Notes: a model not told the origin generated them from the sequence alone. Shown: positions 46,294 to 57,104, numbered from the stretch's first letter. The stretch: 64,000 nucleotides of DNA from Dolomedes plantarius (GCA_907164885.2 OU015493.1:61515668-61579667); one strand, 5' to 3'. Translations and numbers: made by a program.

Positions 46294-47101
46294 CTTTAAA
46301 GTAATCCATACAATGATGCATGTAGTTGATAGAGGTTATTAATTTAGCATTCCAGATCGGTAAATTGAAAAATATTCCTTGAAATTAACTAAATAGGAAT
46401 GAATGGCTCTGCTATTGGTTTATTAGATATTGTGATCCACTTCAATTTAAAAGCTTACCCAGATGCAATTGGTAAATACTGTGTTATCAACTTGTGAAGT
46501 TGTTATACATTTATATAACTGAAAGATGTAGTCTGTTCGATGTTTCAAAATAAATAGTCTACTTTGTGAAACAGTTCAGTATTTACACGTTCTCTATAGT
46601 AAGAAATAAATTAGGTTTTGTAAATTGAGATTTTTTTTTTTTACTAAGGAAAGATTTAGCAACGTCTCGCTTCGAATCATTTGAGAGGTATCACGAAAGA
46701 AATCAGTTTCAATTATGTTGTCCCGTCAATAATAAATTTCCTGCGCATTCAAGTATCACGGTTTCGATATTCGATACAGTTGATTATCGTTTATCTTTTA
46801 GTTTTAAGAATACTTAAGGAAGAATGGGAAAAATATATGTTTATTGTGGAGAAGTCCCATATCCTATGCCGGAAATGTTTGTGATAAATATTTCAATATG
46901 GTGGTTTCTTATTCGTTTCTGTTGAGTTTTTTTTTTTTTTAGCCGAGTTGTTTTATAGCTGTTTTTGGAACATGGTGATCACGTGGTTTATCTAAATGCC
47001 AATCGATTTGATTTCAATTACGTTGTCATTTTAAACGTTATCAACTTGATAGTCTTTATTTTATTTTATACCGGTCATTTCGCCTGTAGACGGACTTCTG
47101 G
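46294..47101. other. No gene recognised
   Basis: A 67-codon plus-strand frame near 46681 shows no domain. Otherwise unassigned. Confidence 0.5.
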
Positions 47102-47104
47102 TAA

Positions 47105-47746
47105 AGTCCTGCAGAGGCGTGCTTAGGGTTTTAGCGGCCCTGGGTGAAACATATTTACTGGCAATAAAATTTCTCAACTATTCGGTATTTTGCAACTATT
47201 TTATGAAAACGGACAGATTCCAACAAAACGGCTTATAATTCTTCAAATGACTGTATGTAGTGACTGGCAGATAGTAGAAACTGATATTGAAAAAAAGGGA
47301 TTGATAATCAAGGTTTTATTATAACTGAGTTGAAGATAAATAATGTTTTTCTAATCGAGAAATTTTCGAGCCAAAAGGGTAGTTTGTCAATTAAGATTCT
47401 TTCTACGAGTCTTTTCAAAAAAACGAAACATATTTTTTTTATTAGTTGAATTATAGAAACCGCGAAAAAATGAGGGATTTCTTAAAAAAAACCCGTAAAA
47501 TTTAGAAAAATGTTGCAATGAGGAACAAAAATGGCTGCCCTAAATTTTTAGCGGCCCTGGGCGGTTGCCCAGTTCGTCATCCCCTGAAGGCCTGTTCACA
47601 TAGCAGTCCGTTAGCGTAAACGTAAAAGGTCAACGGAGTGTTCACGAATGATGAATCGTGAGTTATCGGATGATGTCATAGCTCTCAGCTGTATGATTGT
47701 TTAAAATTTAACGCTTTCGCTAACCGACTGCTATGGGAACAGGCCC
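47105..47746. mobile_element. Harbinger-type MITE, family H, copy 1, split by a hAT
   Basis: The left tip AGTCCTG follows TAA (47102-47104), and the right tip ...GGGAACAGGCCC ends at 47746 before TTA. The hAT-like element at 47112-47586 sits inside the left end and duplicated 8 bp of it (aagtcctg and aaggcctg). About 159 bp when the insert is removed. Other copies lie at 49579, 60513, 61111 and 62119. Confidence 0.75.
47112..47586. mobile_element. Non-autonomous hAT element (475 bp)
   Basis: Ends CAGAGGCGTGCTTAGGG and CAGGGGATGACGAACTGG (complement of the right end). Flanked by aagtcctg (47104-47111) and aaggcctg (47587-47594), 7 of 8 identical. Its interior matches parts of the 40989-44004 element in inverted orientation, including a stretch near GCGGCCCTGGG at both ends. 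Confidence 0.8.
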
Positions 47747-48010
47747 TTAGTCTATTTGCCTCTGCCCATTTCTTTTTGCTATGCATACGTTACTTTTGAT
47801 TTTTTCTATTTACACATGGTTTTGCATAATTAATTCAGAGGGGAAAGTTTATTTCCTAGTGATTCTGATCTTGGAAAAATAAATTCAAATTTTGGCACTT
47901 TTGGGGATCCCGTTTTCGGTTTAATGGCAGTTGTAATTGAGACTACCCGAGATTCGTTTCATCCTTGATTATTCAAAACGTTGCTTTCTGGTGAGTTATG
48001 AAATTCTATT

Positions 48011-48448
48011 TTTACCATGTTTTTATTAACTTGCCTTCTTGTTTGTTTGTGTGTGTGTTTGTCCAGTACAAATCTTGCAATCGATTTTTAACTAACTTCC
48101 CGTCTAGCTAGACATTTGAAACTTTTAGAATAGTTCAGAACACGATGACAATGCCTTTTTTCAATACTTTTAGCCATCTTTAAGCAGATATTTACCATGT
48201 TTTTATTATTTTCAGTTAATTTTGTTTTGCAGACTGGTGCAGCCATCTATCGGCCGGAATGGGAACGAAAAGTTAAACGCAAGTTAACTTACAATTAACT
48301 TCATTTTCTTTTCAAGTTATGGGATAATTCATCAAAAAAATTTTTTAAAGTATTTATTAATACATAGAATTGTTAAGTTTATATGATTCAACAGTAAATT
48401 TAAAAACATGGTATATAAAAAGTTCTTTTTATGTTGTAAGTATTTTTA
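48011..48448 (-). repeat. Interspersed repeat X, copy 4
   Basis: Same orientation as copy 3. The terminal block ACCATGTTTTTATTA appears twice, at about 48014 and again inside at about 48193, so this copy carries an internal duplication of its end. The right end reads AACATGGTATATAAAAAGTT. Confidence 0.75.
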
Positions 48449-48642
48449 TTTAACAAATTTGTTATTTTATTTAGTATTTTTTTATGGTTTAGGTTTTAAA
48501 ATATCTTTTAATTTAACTTGATTTCTATGTATGCAGTGGTATATTTAAAAAGAAAATTAAACCTACATGTGTATAACATGCACTGATTTTTCATTTTTTT
48601 TTTTTTTTGGATCATCTTAGATAATTTGTTTTGTTTTTAAGC

Positions 48643-48676
48643 CTAAGTGACACCGATAAAATGGCGTCGCTTAGGT
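48643..48676. repeat. Small inverted repeat
   Basis: CCTAAGTGACACC and GGCGTCGCTTAGG pair with few mismatches around an 8-nt loop (gataaaat). No larger element was delimited. Confidence 0.6.
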
Positions 48677-48679
48677 AAG

Positions 48680-49578
48680 TTCAGAGACTTGAGATTCAGC
48701 CATGTCGCTGGACAGTGTGGATGTGCCGATGAGCGCTCCAGCGATGCCAGACGTACGGGCCGGTATGTCCCAACCAAGGTCAAGGTCAAGGTTAAGCGTT
48801 TCATGAGGGACCTAGCAAAAAACTGAAACAGTTAATAGCTTTAAACCTCAATCGGAAAAGGGGGGAAGAACAATCATAAAAGGGGTTTCTGAAATAAAAT
48901 TTCTCAATAGCAACCGAGAAATGGGAGGGGGGGGGGGGGACGCGCACGAATCAATATAGATCAATCTACATTCAGACGTGAGAGTTGAGAAAACCTTTAC
49001 CACAGGATGAAAAGTGGTGAAAAGGCAACGACGTTGAACCTTGACGATGAGGAGAGTCCTAGCACCTAAATTTATTAAAACAAAAAGGACAGGTTACAAT
49101 AAAATACAAAAATTTACTGATACAATCAATATTGAAGTAATGGAGACATAGTGCCGCCATCTATCGGCAAGGAGATAAACGAAAGTCGAAACTTTCCGTG
49201 TGAAGGAAAATAAGTGGATAGTGAATTAAAATGGTAAAATTATGAGAAAATAACTGAACAGAAATAAACCGATCCCAGACGACTGCGAATATAACTGCGA
49301 TTTGACGCGGTTTCTAATTTCTCCGCGATTGGCAGAAAACTTGAAAACCACGCTAAGCGGCATAGGATACGGAACTCTTCCCGTTTATTTAAATAATGTA
49401 TCATTGAAAATTTTATACAGCGTTACATTTAGCTTTAATGTATTAATCTTAAGATAAATATGAGAAATACGTATATAACACATTTTACTAGTTATCTGGA
49501 TGGTGGTTTCCTAGCAAGACTATAGTGGCAAGGTAGCAAACGCAGTGAAGTGGATTCTATTAATTGTAAGATAATTTA
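48680..49578. other. No gene recognised
   Basis: Contains a G run near 48925-48940, a repeated caaggt motif near 48775 and a GCCATCTATCGGC motif at 49154 similar to one inside repeat X. No coding frame is seen. Confidence 0.5.
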
Positions 49579-49748
49579 GGTCCTGTTCACATAGAATCCG
49601 TCATCTTCAGCGTTACTCGTATTCACGTATTTTAAATCAATCACAGACCTTAACAATTTCGTGGCTAATCATTGGGAGGTTTGTAATTGGTTAAATATAT
49701 TTCAATACGAGTAACACTGACGCTGATGAATTCTTTGGGAACAGGCCC
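49579..49748. mobile_element. Harbinger-type MITE, family H, copy 2
   Basis: TTA on both sides (49576-49578 and 49749-49751). The ends GGTCCTGTTCACATAGAATC and GGGCCTGTTCCCAAAGAATT (complement) belong to inverted repeats that run through AGCGTTACTCGTATT into the middle, so nearly the whole 170 bp can fold back. Confidence 0.85.
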
Positions 49749-50914
49749 TTACCGTCATCATCTTAGCACGTTTGGGGTCTTAAGTAAGTTCTAGATGTGG
49801 TATTTTCTAGAAAAGCGTAAGAAGCATATAACGTCATCTCCCAAACATATACCCCCTTAAATATATTTCTCCCCCCCCCAGTCCAAATTTCTTATGACAG
49901 TAAGTATTCCTATATCTTTTAGAATCTTTGAAAACAATAATCAAGGTCTTTAGTCTATAAAAACATGTCTTCTGATTAAGCCGTTATGGTTATCAGGAAG
50001 TAAGGAGGTTTATATTTCTACTACATGATAACCAAATCAATAAATTTGTAAGGGTAATCAATTAGAATGATAAAGAATATGCTTAGAATATACGTGGATT
50101 CTATGTGGTCACATGATTTAAAAATTTCCGTTGGATATTTTATTTTTCATGCATCGAATATGTTTCAAATCCCTTTAAGATCATTGAATAAACATCTAAA
50201 GGAAATATTAAATAAATTTTGTTGCAAATATTAACCACTAATTTCTAACTAATTTGCATACCGAGTGTCACATACCTGATAAATAAATATGACTTAAATA
50301 TTTAATGCTTTAATATAGCTATTATTGCTTATACTATTAGTGCAGATTTACGTTCAAATCAATGCACTTTGAAGCAAATTATACGAATGCAAAAAGACAC
50401 TTTTAAAACATAAGAGTTATTTTCGTGAATTAAAACTATACTCTTTATTTTCCTAAAAACGAAAGGTCCTATGTCCTATGCAATAAGTTAATATTTAAGA
50501 GAGTTATCTATTCGAGTAATTACTGATTAATTTTCATACCTGATCATAACTTTTTATACTCGCATTTTCAAAAATTATTACTTTGAACAAAGTAGCTGAC
50601 ATGAAAATGTCATATAAGAGTTGAAGAAAGAAAGGTCGAATGCATTAAAGTATACATGGTCTACTTATTTTTAAATGTGAGACAAAATCCCTCCGAATGA
50701 AGAATGCTTTTAATGCAAGAGGTAAGGAATACAATACAAAGATGACTGATGATGTATATACTGTATTCTGTTTTTCCTTAATTTCTCTTGCTACTTGAGG
50801 CAGGCTGTTTTATGAGCTGTTGCGACTGTTAAAGTTTCTACAGGATTATTTTTCCCTGAAGCTCAGAGAGGTAGGATAAAGAAGTATTATCTTTACAGAA
50901 ACACTACAGTAATA
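49749..50914. other. No gene recognised
   Basis: AT-rich, downstream (3') of the DUF229 gene. It may contain its 3' untranslated region; I could not identify a clear poly(A) signal close to the stop. Confidence 0.45.
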
Positions 50915-52843
50915 TTACTGTAGCGCTTTACAGTAACAATATTTTCTAACATTAAAATCATCTACGCATTCACTTTGATTTCCATACTCGTTTATTCTAC
51001 TTATGTCGTAGACTTTGAAATAGTCTTTTATTTTCCGTAACGTACTCTCAAACACTGCACCTCCTGGTTTAGTTCTTAATGTTATCATTACCTTTTCAAA
51101 AGAATCAGTCATCTGACCGTAAGTAATTGAACTTTCGTCATCTCCACTCTTCAACTCATTGTATCTCAGTAAATCTTCTACTGGTTTGCTCACTCTTGCG
51201 TCTAGAATTGCTTCTAGTTCTAATTCTTCACACACGTTTCGGTATGGCTCTGTTAGGTTGTTTATAGTGATCACAAGGGATCTGGATGCAGTTACAGCCA
51301 TTTTGCTCTTAAAGCTTATTTTTTCATATTCGTGGCAAACGCACCAATGAGGCTTGATAAATGCACTGTGACAGTTCCTTTCCGTGGATATCTCGCGAAA
51401 CAAGCTGACACCGTATGGTGTGCGAATGTAACTATTGTCTCCAGACGTCAATTGGAAGATATCAACCAACATTTCGTGAACATCAAATGGCGTCGTAAGT
51501 TTCCTTTGGTTTAAATTTATGTTTGCCTTTATCTCGGGGTGAGATTCCAGAAACCACTTTGGAAAAGAAACAAACAAAAACGGCATCCTTTCCTCTATTT
51601 TACCGATGAACGTATGGCGAATGTCCCCAAACCTAATACCGTGATCGCTCATAAATATGAGCACGCTCTTGTCTAGAATTCCCATTTCGTGGATGTCTTT
51701 CAGAAGTTCGTACACTGGTTTATCGGCATATCCCGCTTTATTCAGCTTCCCATGAGTTAACCGAGCTTGCCATGTGAATGCAAAGTATGGTCTTTCTTCC
51801 ATTGTCGCTAAGAAACTTCTAAGATAATTGAATAGGACGACTATTTCCGGGTTGGCTTGGAAGCAATTTTCTTTACTTGCCTCTTGCCATGGAGTATTCT
51901 CTATAGCAAGAGTAAATGGTCTGAAGTAGTAATCTGTGGGAGGGAACTGGAAGCCATTTTTCAAATAATTGAATGTCCCCATATCAGGTGCGTCTTCAGC
52001 ATACAAAGTTCTGTAACCAATGGTAGAAAAGTTCTTCCAGATGAAGTCCAAATCATCAAAATACCGATTACGATTTGATGAATTAAAATAACTATCGATG
52101 AAGTGACCTGTCAACAGTGGAGTTAGGTTGGGGAAAGTGTTATCCGCCACTTTCATATACCCGTGAAATTCAAAAACAGATAAATTTCGCCTGAGATAAT
52201 CAGCAGTAAGTGCGAAATGTCTTTGAAAGTTTAATTTAGAAACTGAATCAATACCAATTACTATAACGTTCAGAGGCTGTCGTGTTAGTATTTTAGTAGA
52301 CTCTTTGTTGCACCTGTCTTCGACATGTGGTTTTATGGGTGTCGACGCCAAGAAATCTTCATATGTCACATTGCCTCCAACTTCGCAGGACACTTTCACG
52401 AATTCGTCGGGCAAAATGGCACTGAAATTTAAGACATTCTTTTTTCCGTAGCCAAACTTCCTGTCAGCCGCAGTAGTTTCATTATTAGGATTCCTGTGAA
52501 TGGCTTTGTAGCTGCAGTTAAATAATTCTCCCCCAAAGTCATTCTTAACTTGATCTTCGTCTAAAACCACGACATTGTTTTGAAGACTTATGTATTTTTT
52601 ACCCTTGCAAGGTATATCTCCACTGATATTTTCATAGTACTTCGATACTGTTGGATCAAACGGATCAAACTGTGGAACTACACAACCTTTGGTAAATAAG
52701 ACGTGACTTTTGTACTGAAAACTTTCAGAAAAACCTATGTATTCTGTAAAATGAATGTCAAAGCTATCGATGTTGTACCAGATCATGAAAGAGGCACTCA
52801 TAATGAATGCTATGAAAACTGACCATTTAATTTTTTGTCGCAT
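50915..52843 (-). CDS. DUF229 family (sulfatase-like fold) type II membrane protein
   Basis: A single uninterrupted frame of 642 residues. The first in-frame ATG is at 52843 (MRQKIKWSVF); five codons upstream the frame has only a TTG, and a TGA precedes that. Residues 7-25 (WSVFIAFIMSASFMIWYNI) form a signal anchor, so the rest should be lumenal or extracellular. Family blocks: NVIVIGIDSVSK (about 193-203), FPNLTPLLTGH (237-247), FAFTWQARLTHG (about 354-365), MSDHGIRFGDIRHT (about 398-411, with the metal-site Asp-His) and HWCVCHEY (498-505). Several N-glycosylation motifs (NIS, NCS, NFS, NVT, NLS) fit secretion. DUF229 proteins share the alkaline phosphatase/sulfatase fold; the substrate is unknown. 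No intron is needed, so it may be a retrocopy or a single-exon gene. It appears intact. Confidence 0.9.
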   Translation of the reverse strand: MRQKIKWSVFIAFIMSASFMIWYNIDSFDIHFTEYIGFSESFQYKSHVLFTKGCVVPQFDPFDPTVSKYYENISGDIPCKGKKYISLQNNVVVLDEDQVKNDFGGELFNCSYKAIHRNPNNETTAADRKFGYGKKNVLNFSAILPDEFVKVSCEVGGNVTYEDFLASTPIKPHVEDRCNKESTKILTRQPLNVIVIGIDSVSKLNFQRHFALTADYLRRNLSVFEFHGYMKVADNTFPNLTPLLTGHFIDSYFNSSNRNRYFDDLDFIWKNFSTIGYRTLYAEDAPDMGTFNYLKNGFQFPPTDYYFRPFTLAIENTPWQEASKENCFQANPEIVVLFNYLRSFLATMEERPYFAFTWQARLTHGKLNKAGYADKPVYELLKDIHEMGILDKSVLIFMSDHGIRFGDIRHTFIGKIEERMPFLFVSFPKWFLESHPEIKANINLNQRKLTTPFDVHEMLVDIFQLTSGDNSYIRTPYGVSLFREISTERNCHSAFIKPHWCVCHEYEKISFKSKMAVTASRSLVITINNLTEPYRNVCEELELEAILDARVSKPVEDLLRYNELKSGDDESSITYGQMTDSFEKVMITLRTKPGGAVFESTLRKIKDYFKVYDISRINEYGNQSECVDDFNVRKYCYCKALQ

Positions 52844-53073
52844 ATCGGATAAATCCAATTCTTCCCGACTTCAAACCACTTCAAACCACGGCTCTATTTC
52901 AAATCTCACATCATGATGTAAATTTTTATCTCATGCTGTTAAGCTAAGCATCATATCAGTCACGGGAACCTAGAGACATTTCTTCTTCAAATCTAGTATC
53001 CTGTTCAGAAATCTGATACTACCTAGAAAGAGAATAGATATATTTGAAGTATGAGAAACAAAAGTTTGATGTA
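52844..53073. other. Upstream region of the DUF229 gene
   Basis: No TATA box or initiator could be assigned with confidence. Further 5' exons cannot be excluded. Confidence 0.4.
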
Positions 53074-53427
53074 CAGTGGCACTTCAGTTTAACAGATATT
53101 AAGCAAATACAAAAATATTCAGCTCAACGAATGTCAATGAACTGGCAAAAATACTTGGTTTAACAAATACCTTGGAACTGGGAAAATTACCTTAAGGCTA
53201 GGCGCCCACTGGCGTTTATTTCAAAGCAACTTTTTAATCACAAAAATGAAACACATTGATTCCTTCGGTAATGCGCCCACTGGCGATTTTTCAGTTGCGG
53301 CAACTAAAAAATTCCAACATGTTCGATTCTTTGGGTGATGAAACTGTTGCCGGGGGAAATAGATCACGTTGGTTTAGATAGGACTGCGCCCACTGGTGAT
53401 TATTTAGTTGCTCGCAATAGATCTGAT

Positions 53428-53868
53428 CATAGGCGTAGCGTGCTTCTAATTTTTTTGGGGGGCTGCATGAATTGAATTCAGTTAGGGTCCTCTTCCGCGC
53501 ATTGACTGCCAGACATTAAAATATGAAATATGATATTTTTGAAATTGAATAACAATAGAATTGATGTTTGAGTAGTATTCAAAAGTTATACAATGAGAAA
53601 AATAAATATAATATAAATAAAATGAGAAAAAAAATAGCATCGAATTTTTGTTATGGATCATATCATTGTTAAAAACTATGTTAAGGCTAAAGACATAATC
53701 GGAATCTTTAGTTTCATAGTTTGAAAAAGCGGAAAAAAAAAACAACTTTCTTAAAAGTTTTCTACAATTTTCCGATTTTAGCTGGACTTCTATTAACGTT
53801 TTAATTTATTTCAAGTTAAGTTGGGAGGCACGTGCCCCTCCCCCCCCCTCCCCAACGCTACGCCTATG
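53428..53868. mobile_element. hAT-type MITE, family M, copy 1
   Basis: Perfect 14-bp ends CATAGGCGTAGCGT, flanked by gatctgat (53420-53427) and gaactgat (53869-53876), 7 of 8 identical. The interior is AT-rich with a G run near the left and a C run near the right end. It lies inside the Harbinger element. A second copy is at 57646-58059. Confidence 0.85.
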
Positions 53869-53971
53869 GAACTGATCGAGGCAAATCATCGAGGGCGTGT
53901 TTGGCTAGTCCGATTCACGAGGAATTGGCAAAGTTGAAGATCACCAGTTTGCTTCGGTACTCGGTGTAAAC

Positions 53972-54142
53972 ATGTCGCTGGACACTGAACTATTTATAAG
54001 TGAAATTGAAAAACGGTCAGCTTTATACAACATAAAATCAAAAAAATATTCTGAGAAAAATTTAAAGAAGACTTTATGGGAGGAATTGTGTCAACAATTC
54101 ATTGAAAATTGGGATAAGTTGGAGGAAAAACAAAAGAACTAA
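53972..54142 (+). pseudogene. MADF/Myb-like DNA-binding gene of the Harbinger element, first exon
   Basis: The frame starts ATG at 53972 and gives 56 residues before TAA. The part LFISEIEKRSALYNIKSKKY followed by KTLWEELCQQF fits the first two helices of a MADF domain. GAGTAAGT, a plausible splice donor, lies a few bases beyond the stop, so the exon probably once read through. In Harbinger elements this partner protein brings the transposase to the ends. The rest is not readable. Confidence 0.75.
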
Positions 54143-54371
54143 AAGAGTAAGTTGATAATTTTTTTAATATTAACTCTTTTCATTTATCATATACAGCTTT
54201 TATATTAAATTTTGTCATACTGCCAAGGAATACTTCTTTGGGGAGAAATGAAATAATATGTAAAATAATCTCTTATCGCAAAACCTTGATTGTTGCTTCT
54301 TACTCCAACTATAGAGATTTTTTCCAATGAACAGTCAAAGAGTGTGTTTTCAAAACGTATTCCATCATTTT

Positions 54372-55189
54372 ATCTAACAACATTGTGTAGAATGCAGCAT
54401 GCTTTAATAACAGATTCACTGAATTCAATACTGGTATCGAGAGGTCTGTGAATATTCTCCATATGATTTCTAAAATTCCAAAATGTACATTCTACCAGTC
54501 TGCGGACTCTTGTTAATCTGTAATTAAAGATACGTTGTTTTACGGACAGATTTCTGCTGAGATATGGTCGTAATACAAACTGTGAAAGAGCAAACGCCTC
54601 ATCCCCCACTAGAGTAAATGACATTGCGGTTCCATTGTCGTCATTAGGGAGACAACTTTATTCTGGAATTTTTAATTAGTTTCTTTCAAGCAACCTTGAA
54701 AATGCTGACTGTTTAAAAATATTAGAATCACTTGATGAACCGTATGCTCCAACTTCTACATAAATGAACTTGTAATCGCAATCCACTATTGCTAGAAGCA
54801 CAGTCGAAAAAATATTTTACAAAAGAATGTTTGTAATATGTATTTTTTTTCAATAAACTTTCACATTTTTAAGAAAATCTTTTTTCTTACCTTAAAGTCA
54901 CAACTAAACTTTCCTGCGGTGGTATAGCCAAACGTAATCTTGTATTTTGGTAAGAATTACTGGGCCCCACTAATAACAACAGGTTCTCGAAACTTTCAAC
55001 GCTCATCCGAAAGTAGTTGAAAAATTTTGTTGGGTGTGCTCTTAAATCTTCAAACAATTTATAAAACTGCCCGTCATATAATCTCCTACTTATTATTGGA
55101 TGGACCCAAAATCTTATCTGGCTTTGTTTACGTTTTCGCCGTAGAGCGAGGGCACAAACACATGCAGCTTCCACGAAATCAATTTTCAA
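54372..55189 (-). pseudogene. HARBI1-like transposase, broken
   Basis: 54887-55189 gives the N-terminal 100 residues (FYKLFEDLRAHPTKFFNYFRM, then LRLAIPPQESLVVTLR). The segment that should follow is missing. From about 54810 the nuclease resumes: AIVDCDYKFIYVEVGAYG (first Asp), a stop near 54670, FTLVGDEAFALS (second Asp) and NYRLTRVRRLVECTFWNF (Glu), ending HNVVR near 54370. All three acidic positions can be seen, but the chain is interrupted. Confidence 0.9.
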
Positions 55190-55326
55190 ACTGAGTGCAA
55201 AGCAACTATTTAGTTGCCAGTGGGCGCTTGTCGAAGGTATCCGGCAACTTTCAAGTGACTAAACTGTTTAGTTGCCCAAATTAAAAGTTGCCAGTGGGCG
55301 CCTGGCCTAACTCGAGGTTGCTCCAT

Positions 55327-56149
55327 TAATGTCTGAAAAAAAGAACCAAACGTGTTTTTGAGTTTATTTTATCGCTATGCCAAACTTTAACGTTAATTTG
55401 ACCTCGCAGATGTTCAGTTGCCTTATTGATAAATGGGGAGTTTTTCTCTTTTTCTAAACGCAGATTAGTAAAGGCATATTTTTAAATTCTGTTTATTATA
55501 TTCGAAAATAAATGTTCAAATAATATTTATGTTTTTCAAAAAATCCCTTTATTTGAAATGAATTTTCTGATAAATTATTTTAGTGTTAGACATCAATAAT
55601 TTAATGCCCTATAAAAAAATTAACCGCGGAAACGTATAACCTTAAAAAAAACTATGCACTCTTTATTTAAACGTCTACTATTGTTTGCAAAATAATAGAA
55701 TTAAAAAATGTGCATTTGGAAATTTCTGATTAGAAAAATACTGAGAAGAAAATCCCCCATGGTTGAACTTAAGGACTGAAGATCTGCCAAGTTAACTGAT
55801 GCACTACCCTGAATTCAAAGTTACGAAAGAAAATTTTCCTCATTCAAGACAATCGACAAGTTACAGACAAAGGATAAAAAAATACTGAAATACTGAGCTA
55901 TCTAGTCACGTAATCGGTTGTCACGAAGCGTCGTCTAAGACGCAACAGTCTCGGGTGCAGTTAGTATACAAATGAACTTGCAATATGTATAGTTAAGATA
56001 CTTGCATAGACGTTCCCGTGCTGTTCCCTCATAGAGAGAAGTGTTGGAAATGTTTATGCTGCTCTCTTTTTTTTAATACTGTAATAACGGTTTTTAAAAC
56101 ACAAAAGAAAATTTTGTAACTAATAGAGGTTAACTATATTATACATTTA
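55327..56149. other. No gene recognised
   Basis: AT-rich, unassigned. Confidence 0.5.
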
Positions 56150-56222
56150 TACGCGGCCCAAAACAATTTCTTTTCACTCTGTTGCCCAAGTAAGCCAAAA
56201 GGTTGGACACCCATGGTTTAGA
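56150..56222. repeat. Charlie-type hAT right terminus (fragment)
   Basis: Read on the complement, ACCATGGGTGTCCAACCTTT followed by TGGCTTACTTGGGCAACAGA and GGCCGCG matches the pattern of Charlie-type hAT ends (CAGGGGTGTCCAACC...GGGCCAC). No left end was found, so only a terminus is claimed. Confidence 0.5.
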
Positions 56223-56691
56223 TCATTCTGCTAGGCTAATACACCAATAAATGATTCCTGGAGTACCATGACATACCAGGGAAGACAATAAAGAAAGTTT
56301 CTTTAAAATCTGACCAATATTCAAAAAGTTATTAAGTATTTTTTTTATGTATTTAATATTATTGATTAAACTTAGACGAAAGACATTGGTTCATTTCAAA
56401 TTTCATTCCTGTTTTTGTATATTTTGGCTAAAGTAGGAATCTATTTTTATGGGAAAACTATTTTATTTTCAGAAGGACGAAGATAGCTCGGTAGTGGCGC
56501 TTCGTGGATCTCAAAGTCGAAAGAGTGAAAGACAGTGCCCAAACGTTTTTGGAAGATGGCAAAGAATCCCAAAAATGTTGTTCCGAAAAGCAAGCTTTGA
56601 AGAGCACACAGACGTCATTCCAAAATATTGAGGGATAATTGATTCCAACCTTATATTGCTGATATTCTTTCATGTCATTTATATATGTTTT
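56223..56691. other. No gene recognised
   Basis: Unassigned spacer. Confidence 0.5.
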
Positions 56692-56706
56692 AATATTACC
56701 TTAAAA

Positions 56707-57089
56707 AATTGGCGCGGTGGCCCGGTTGGCAAAGGCGTCGAGCCAGTGATCTGAGGGTTGCGGGTTCGAGGCCGATCGTTGACAAAATCCACCTCCGTGT
56801 TCACTAATGGTGGCCGGGACATGTAGAATAGGGCGTGGCTGCAATGTCCTCCAAGTTCTCAAATTTACCTCTGGAGGTGCGGGGTCGAGTGTTCCGGTCT
56901 CGTCACTTGACTCGGTTCAAAATTACGGGACCGGCCCATAGGGGGGTAATGCTGGTCCACCTATACGGTGCTCCCAGAAAAGTGGCCAGCAAAACCGCGG
57001 TGTCACATGGCGGTAATGATAATGTCCAAGTAACCATTACCGTCATTAGTTATAAGTTAAGGTAGTATTCTGCCGCATTGGAGAAGAAG
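56707..57089 (+). repeat. tRNA-derived SINE, family C
   Basis: Between perfect 15-bp duplications aatattaccttaaaa (56692-56706 and 57090-57104). The head has GGTGGCCCGGTTGGCAAAGG (A-box) and GCGGGTTCGAGGCC (B-box). The body shares CCGGTCTCGTCACTTGACTC and CACCTATACGGTGCTCCC with the copy at 44173-44823. The tail is TGCCGCATTGGAGAAGAAG. About 383 bp, apparently full length. Confidence 0.93.
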
Positions 57090-57104
57090 AATATTACCTT
57101 AAAA

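Larger units (their letters stand above)
53196..55307 (-). mobile_element. PIF/Harbinger transposon, degenerate
   Basis: The ends GGCTAGGCGCCCACTGGC and GGCCAGGCGCCCACTGGC (complement) are flanked by TAA (53193-53195 and 55308-55310), the 3-bp duplication of this superfamily. It carries a HARBI1-like transposase remnant on the minus strand and a MADF-like gene remnant on the plus strand, the usual two-gene set. GCGCCCACTGG recurs below both ends. It contains a hAT MITE at 53428-53868. 2112 bp. Confidence 0.92.
53074..55326. mobile_element. Tigger-like MITE split by a Harbinger element
   Basis: The left end CAGTGGCACTTCAGTTTAAC is preceded by TA (53072-53073). The sequence right of the Harbinger insertion, TAACTCGAGGTTGCTCCATT, resembles a decayed right end and is followed by TA (55327-55328). 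Without the insert it is about 140 bp. The right end is weak, so the call is tentative. Confidence 0.45.

Noticed and set aside
46681..46884. 67-codon plus-strand frame as a small gene
   Set aside because: Hydrophobic chance frame in AT-rich DNA; no domain and no conserved copy.
51159..52078. Plus-strand frames of 60-73 codons
   Set aside because: Antisense to the DUF229 coding region, with no independent support.
50910..52858. Start of the DUF229 gene at 52858
   Set aside because: That codon is TTG; the first in-frame ATG is at 52843, and an in-frame TGA lies upstream.
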